The notes under the pieces were generated by a model that saw only the letters and a program-made list of their open reading frames with translations, was not told the origin of the DNA and did no database searches. Below, piece after piece: positions 62,727 to 64,000 of a stretch of 64,000 nucleotides of DNA (the first letter of the stretch is position 1; the number at the start of each line of letters is the position of its first letter). The DNA comes from Parasalinivibrio latis (lineage in GTDB: Bacteria; Pseudomonadota; Gammaproteobacteria; Enterobacterales; Vibrionaceae). The DNA lies in assembly GCF_036825535.1 (NCBI RefSeq), contig NZ_CP098813.1, positions 310,001-374,000 on the forward strand, given 5' to 3'. A program made the position numbers and the translations under genes.

Positions 62727-64000
62727 ATGCAGTTCAAGGACAACAGCGAAGCCCAGCCGTACGATTTCCTAATCATAGGGGGAGGCATTTCTGGAGCCTC
62801 TCTGGCCCGCGAAGCTGTGTTGCGGGGATACTCGGTCGCACTGGTAGACAAGAATGACTTTTCAGCCGGGACCAGCAGCCGCTCGGGCAAGCTAATTCAT
62901 GGCGGCGTCCGTTATCTGGAAACCATGGATTTAAAAGTTGTCCGGGAATCATGCCGGGAAAGAGAAACCCAGCTCCGTATCGCCCCGCACCTTGGTAACG
63001 TGCAACCTATTCTTTTTGTCTCCAATGACCAGGGGAAGTATCGCCCCTGGCAGCTTAGGATTGCCCTCTCTTTTTACGACTTCGTTTCCGGCAATCCCAA
63101 TAACAGAAAGAGCCGAATTTTCAGCAAAAAGCAGCTTGAGGAAAAAGAGCCAAACCTCAACACCCGCGGTCTTTATGGTGCCGGGCTTTTCCACGACCTG
63201 GCTACAAATGATGCACGCCTGACTATCGACACCCTGAAAAGTGCGGTGCAGCAAGGCGCCGATGTCGCTAACTACACAGAAGTCACCGACCTGTTATACA
63301 GGGACGGGAAGGTATCCGGTGTTGTGGCAAAGACGCTTAAAACCGGAGAGTCTTTTTCCCTCCACGCCAAACATGTGATCAACGCCTGTGGGCCCGGTGT
63401 TGATGCCATCAGGTTAATGGATGATCCATCTGCCAGGCTGTTGATGAAGCCTTCCAAAGGGGTACACCTTGCTTTTCGTAGTGACAGGTTACCCATCAAT
63501 AACGGGATTTTCATGCACGTTGGCAGCGACAATGGCCGAATGAACTGGGTGCTTCCCAAGCACAATGAAGGGTTTGTTTTCGCCGGCGCGACCGACACGT
63601 TTTTTGAAGGGGACATCGACAACCCCGGTATCACAGAGGCAGACATAGACCACGTACTGAAAGCCACAAACGAGATCATCCCGTCAGCAAACCTTACTCG
63701 AAAAGACATTCTCTCAGCATGGGCCGGGCTCCGTCCATTAGTGGATTCTGGCAGCGTATCGAATGCCAGCAAGGTATCCCGGCGCCACCTGGTAACTCAC
63801 AGCCAGTCACAACTTTACACGCTGGCCGGCGGGAAACTCAGTACCTGTCGTCTGATGGCAGAAGAAACCATCGACTACGTGGAAAAACACGCCATGTTGC
63901 CAAAAACGTCTCCGCTGAGCCATATCACGCCGATTTCAGGGGGAGAAACCATCCCTGCGGAACAGTTGAACTCTCCCGGTTCATTTTCAGAAGAAGATCA
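62727..64000 (+). CDS. GlpD-family FAD-dependent polyol-phosphate dehydrogenase (3' end outside window)
   Basis: 424 codons are visible and the frame is open at the right edge. Dinucleotide-binding 'FLIIGGGISGASLAREAVLRGYSVALVDK', the GlpD hallmark 'GTSSRSGKLIHGGVRYLE' (Gly instead of the usual Thr after Ser), 'GAGLFHDLATNDARLTIDTLKSAVQQGA', 'INACGPGVDAI', 'WAGLRPLV' and 'LAGGKLSTCRLMAEE'. The family oxidises sn-glycerol-3-phosphate, and relatives such as EryB oxidise erythritol phosphate. In this locus a non-glycerol polyol phosphate is plausible. AGGAGGG precedes the ATG. Confidence 0.9.
   Translation, partial: MQFKDNSEAQPYDFLIIGGGISGASLAREAVLRGYSVALVDKNDFSAGTSSRSGKLIHGGVRYLETMDLKVVRESCRERETQLRIAPHLGNVQPILFVSNDQGKYRPWQLRIALSFYDFVSGNPNNRKSRIFSKKQLEEKEPNLNTRGLYGAGLFHDLATNDARLTIDTLKSAVQQGADVANYTEVTDLLYRDGKVSGVVAKTLKTGESFSLHAKHVINACGPGVDAIRLMDDPSARLLMKPSKGVHLAFRSDRLPINNGIFMHVGSDNGRMNWVLPKHNEGFVFAGATDTFFEGDIDNPGITEADIDHVLKATNEIIPSANLTRKDILSAWAGLRPLVDSGSVSNASKVSRRHLVTHSQSQLYTLAGGKLSTCRLMAEETIDYVEKHAMLPKTSPLSHITPISGGETIPAEQLNSPGSFSEED

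Overview
The window looks like chromosome of a marine-type gammaproteobacterium. This is inferred from gene content only: an MSHA-like pilin, a BCCT osmolyte carrier, a methyl-accepting chemotaxis protein, sigma-54 control, Tat and Lol-type lipoproteins, and three families of secreted phosphatase. No species is claimed. I see no rRNA, tRNA, IS element, prophage or CRISPR array. The window opens inside one gene (an F-type lectin protein) and closes inside another (a GlpD-family dehydrogenase).

Layout. 1-8.2 kb: tail of a protein with three fucose-binding F-type lectin domains; IclR regulator plus an arginase-family (HutG-like) enzyme; a VOC protein; an ABC1/UbiB-like kinase; a permuted NlpC/P60 hydrolase; a Tat-exported PhoD-like phosphatase. 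8.2-17.3 kb: a lanthanide-type methanol dehydrogenase (XoxF) locus with a divergent LysR regulator, the 'quinoprotein relay' accessory proteins (CXXXCW rhodanese-like, zinc metallohydrolase, SoxYZ-like carrier), S-formylglutathione hydrolase, XoxF, a pseudoazurin-like blue copper protein, an unknown Cys-rich protein, a XoxJ-like protein and a DUF2380-like protein. 17.3-21.9 kb: thioredoxin-like and unknown exported proteins under a divergent Cys-rich MarR regulator, a small lipoprotein, an SMR pump, a nuclease and a pilin. 21.9-27.3 kb: a multidomain metallophosphoesterase and a PhoA-type alkaline phosphatase. 27.5-33.8 kb: an exported cupredoxin / GGDEF-EAL sensor / beta-barrel operon and a chemoreceptor. 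34-39 kb: DUF1289-CWC, DnaQ-like exonuclease, cNMP/CBS/DUF294 protein and a BCCT carrier.

39.2-47.5 kb: acetoin catabolism. AcoR, a sigma-54 activator, is divergent from a diacetyl/acetoin reductase-like SDR, followed by acoX-acoA-acoB-acoC. Both the SDR gene and acoX are preceded by an exact GG-N10-GC sigma-54 promoter, and each promoter has the same 17-bp near-palindrome about 87 bp upstream, which I read as the AcoR site. 47.5-53.4 kb: one 1956-residue exported protein with two beta-propellers, Ig-like and PKD domains, a dihaem cytochrome-peroxidase-like domain and five NPCBM repeats.

53.7-64 kb: a carbohydrate or polyol catabolic locus: RbsABC-type transporter, aldo/keto reductase, AGPS/GlcD-like FAD oxidase, LsrF/DhnA-type aldolase, DeoR regulator and GlpD-like dehydrogenase. 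Three of its intergenic regions share short motifs (CGACATTYAGC and GCTACATWATAAAACA) that look like a DeoR regulon signature. The substrate cannot be named from sequence, and this uncharacterised pathway is one of the best candidates for new biology. The other is the XoxF locus, in which a blue copper protein occupies the place where a cytochrome c is expected.
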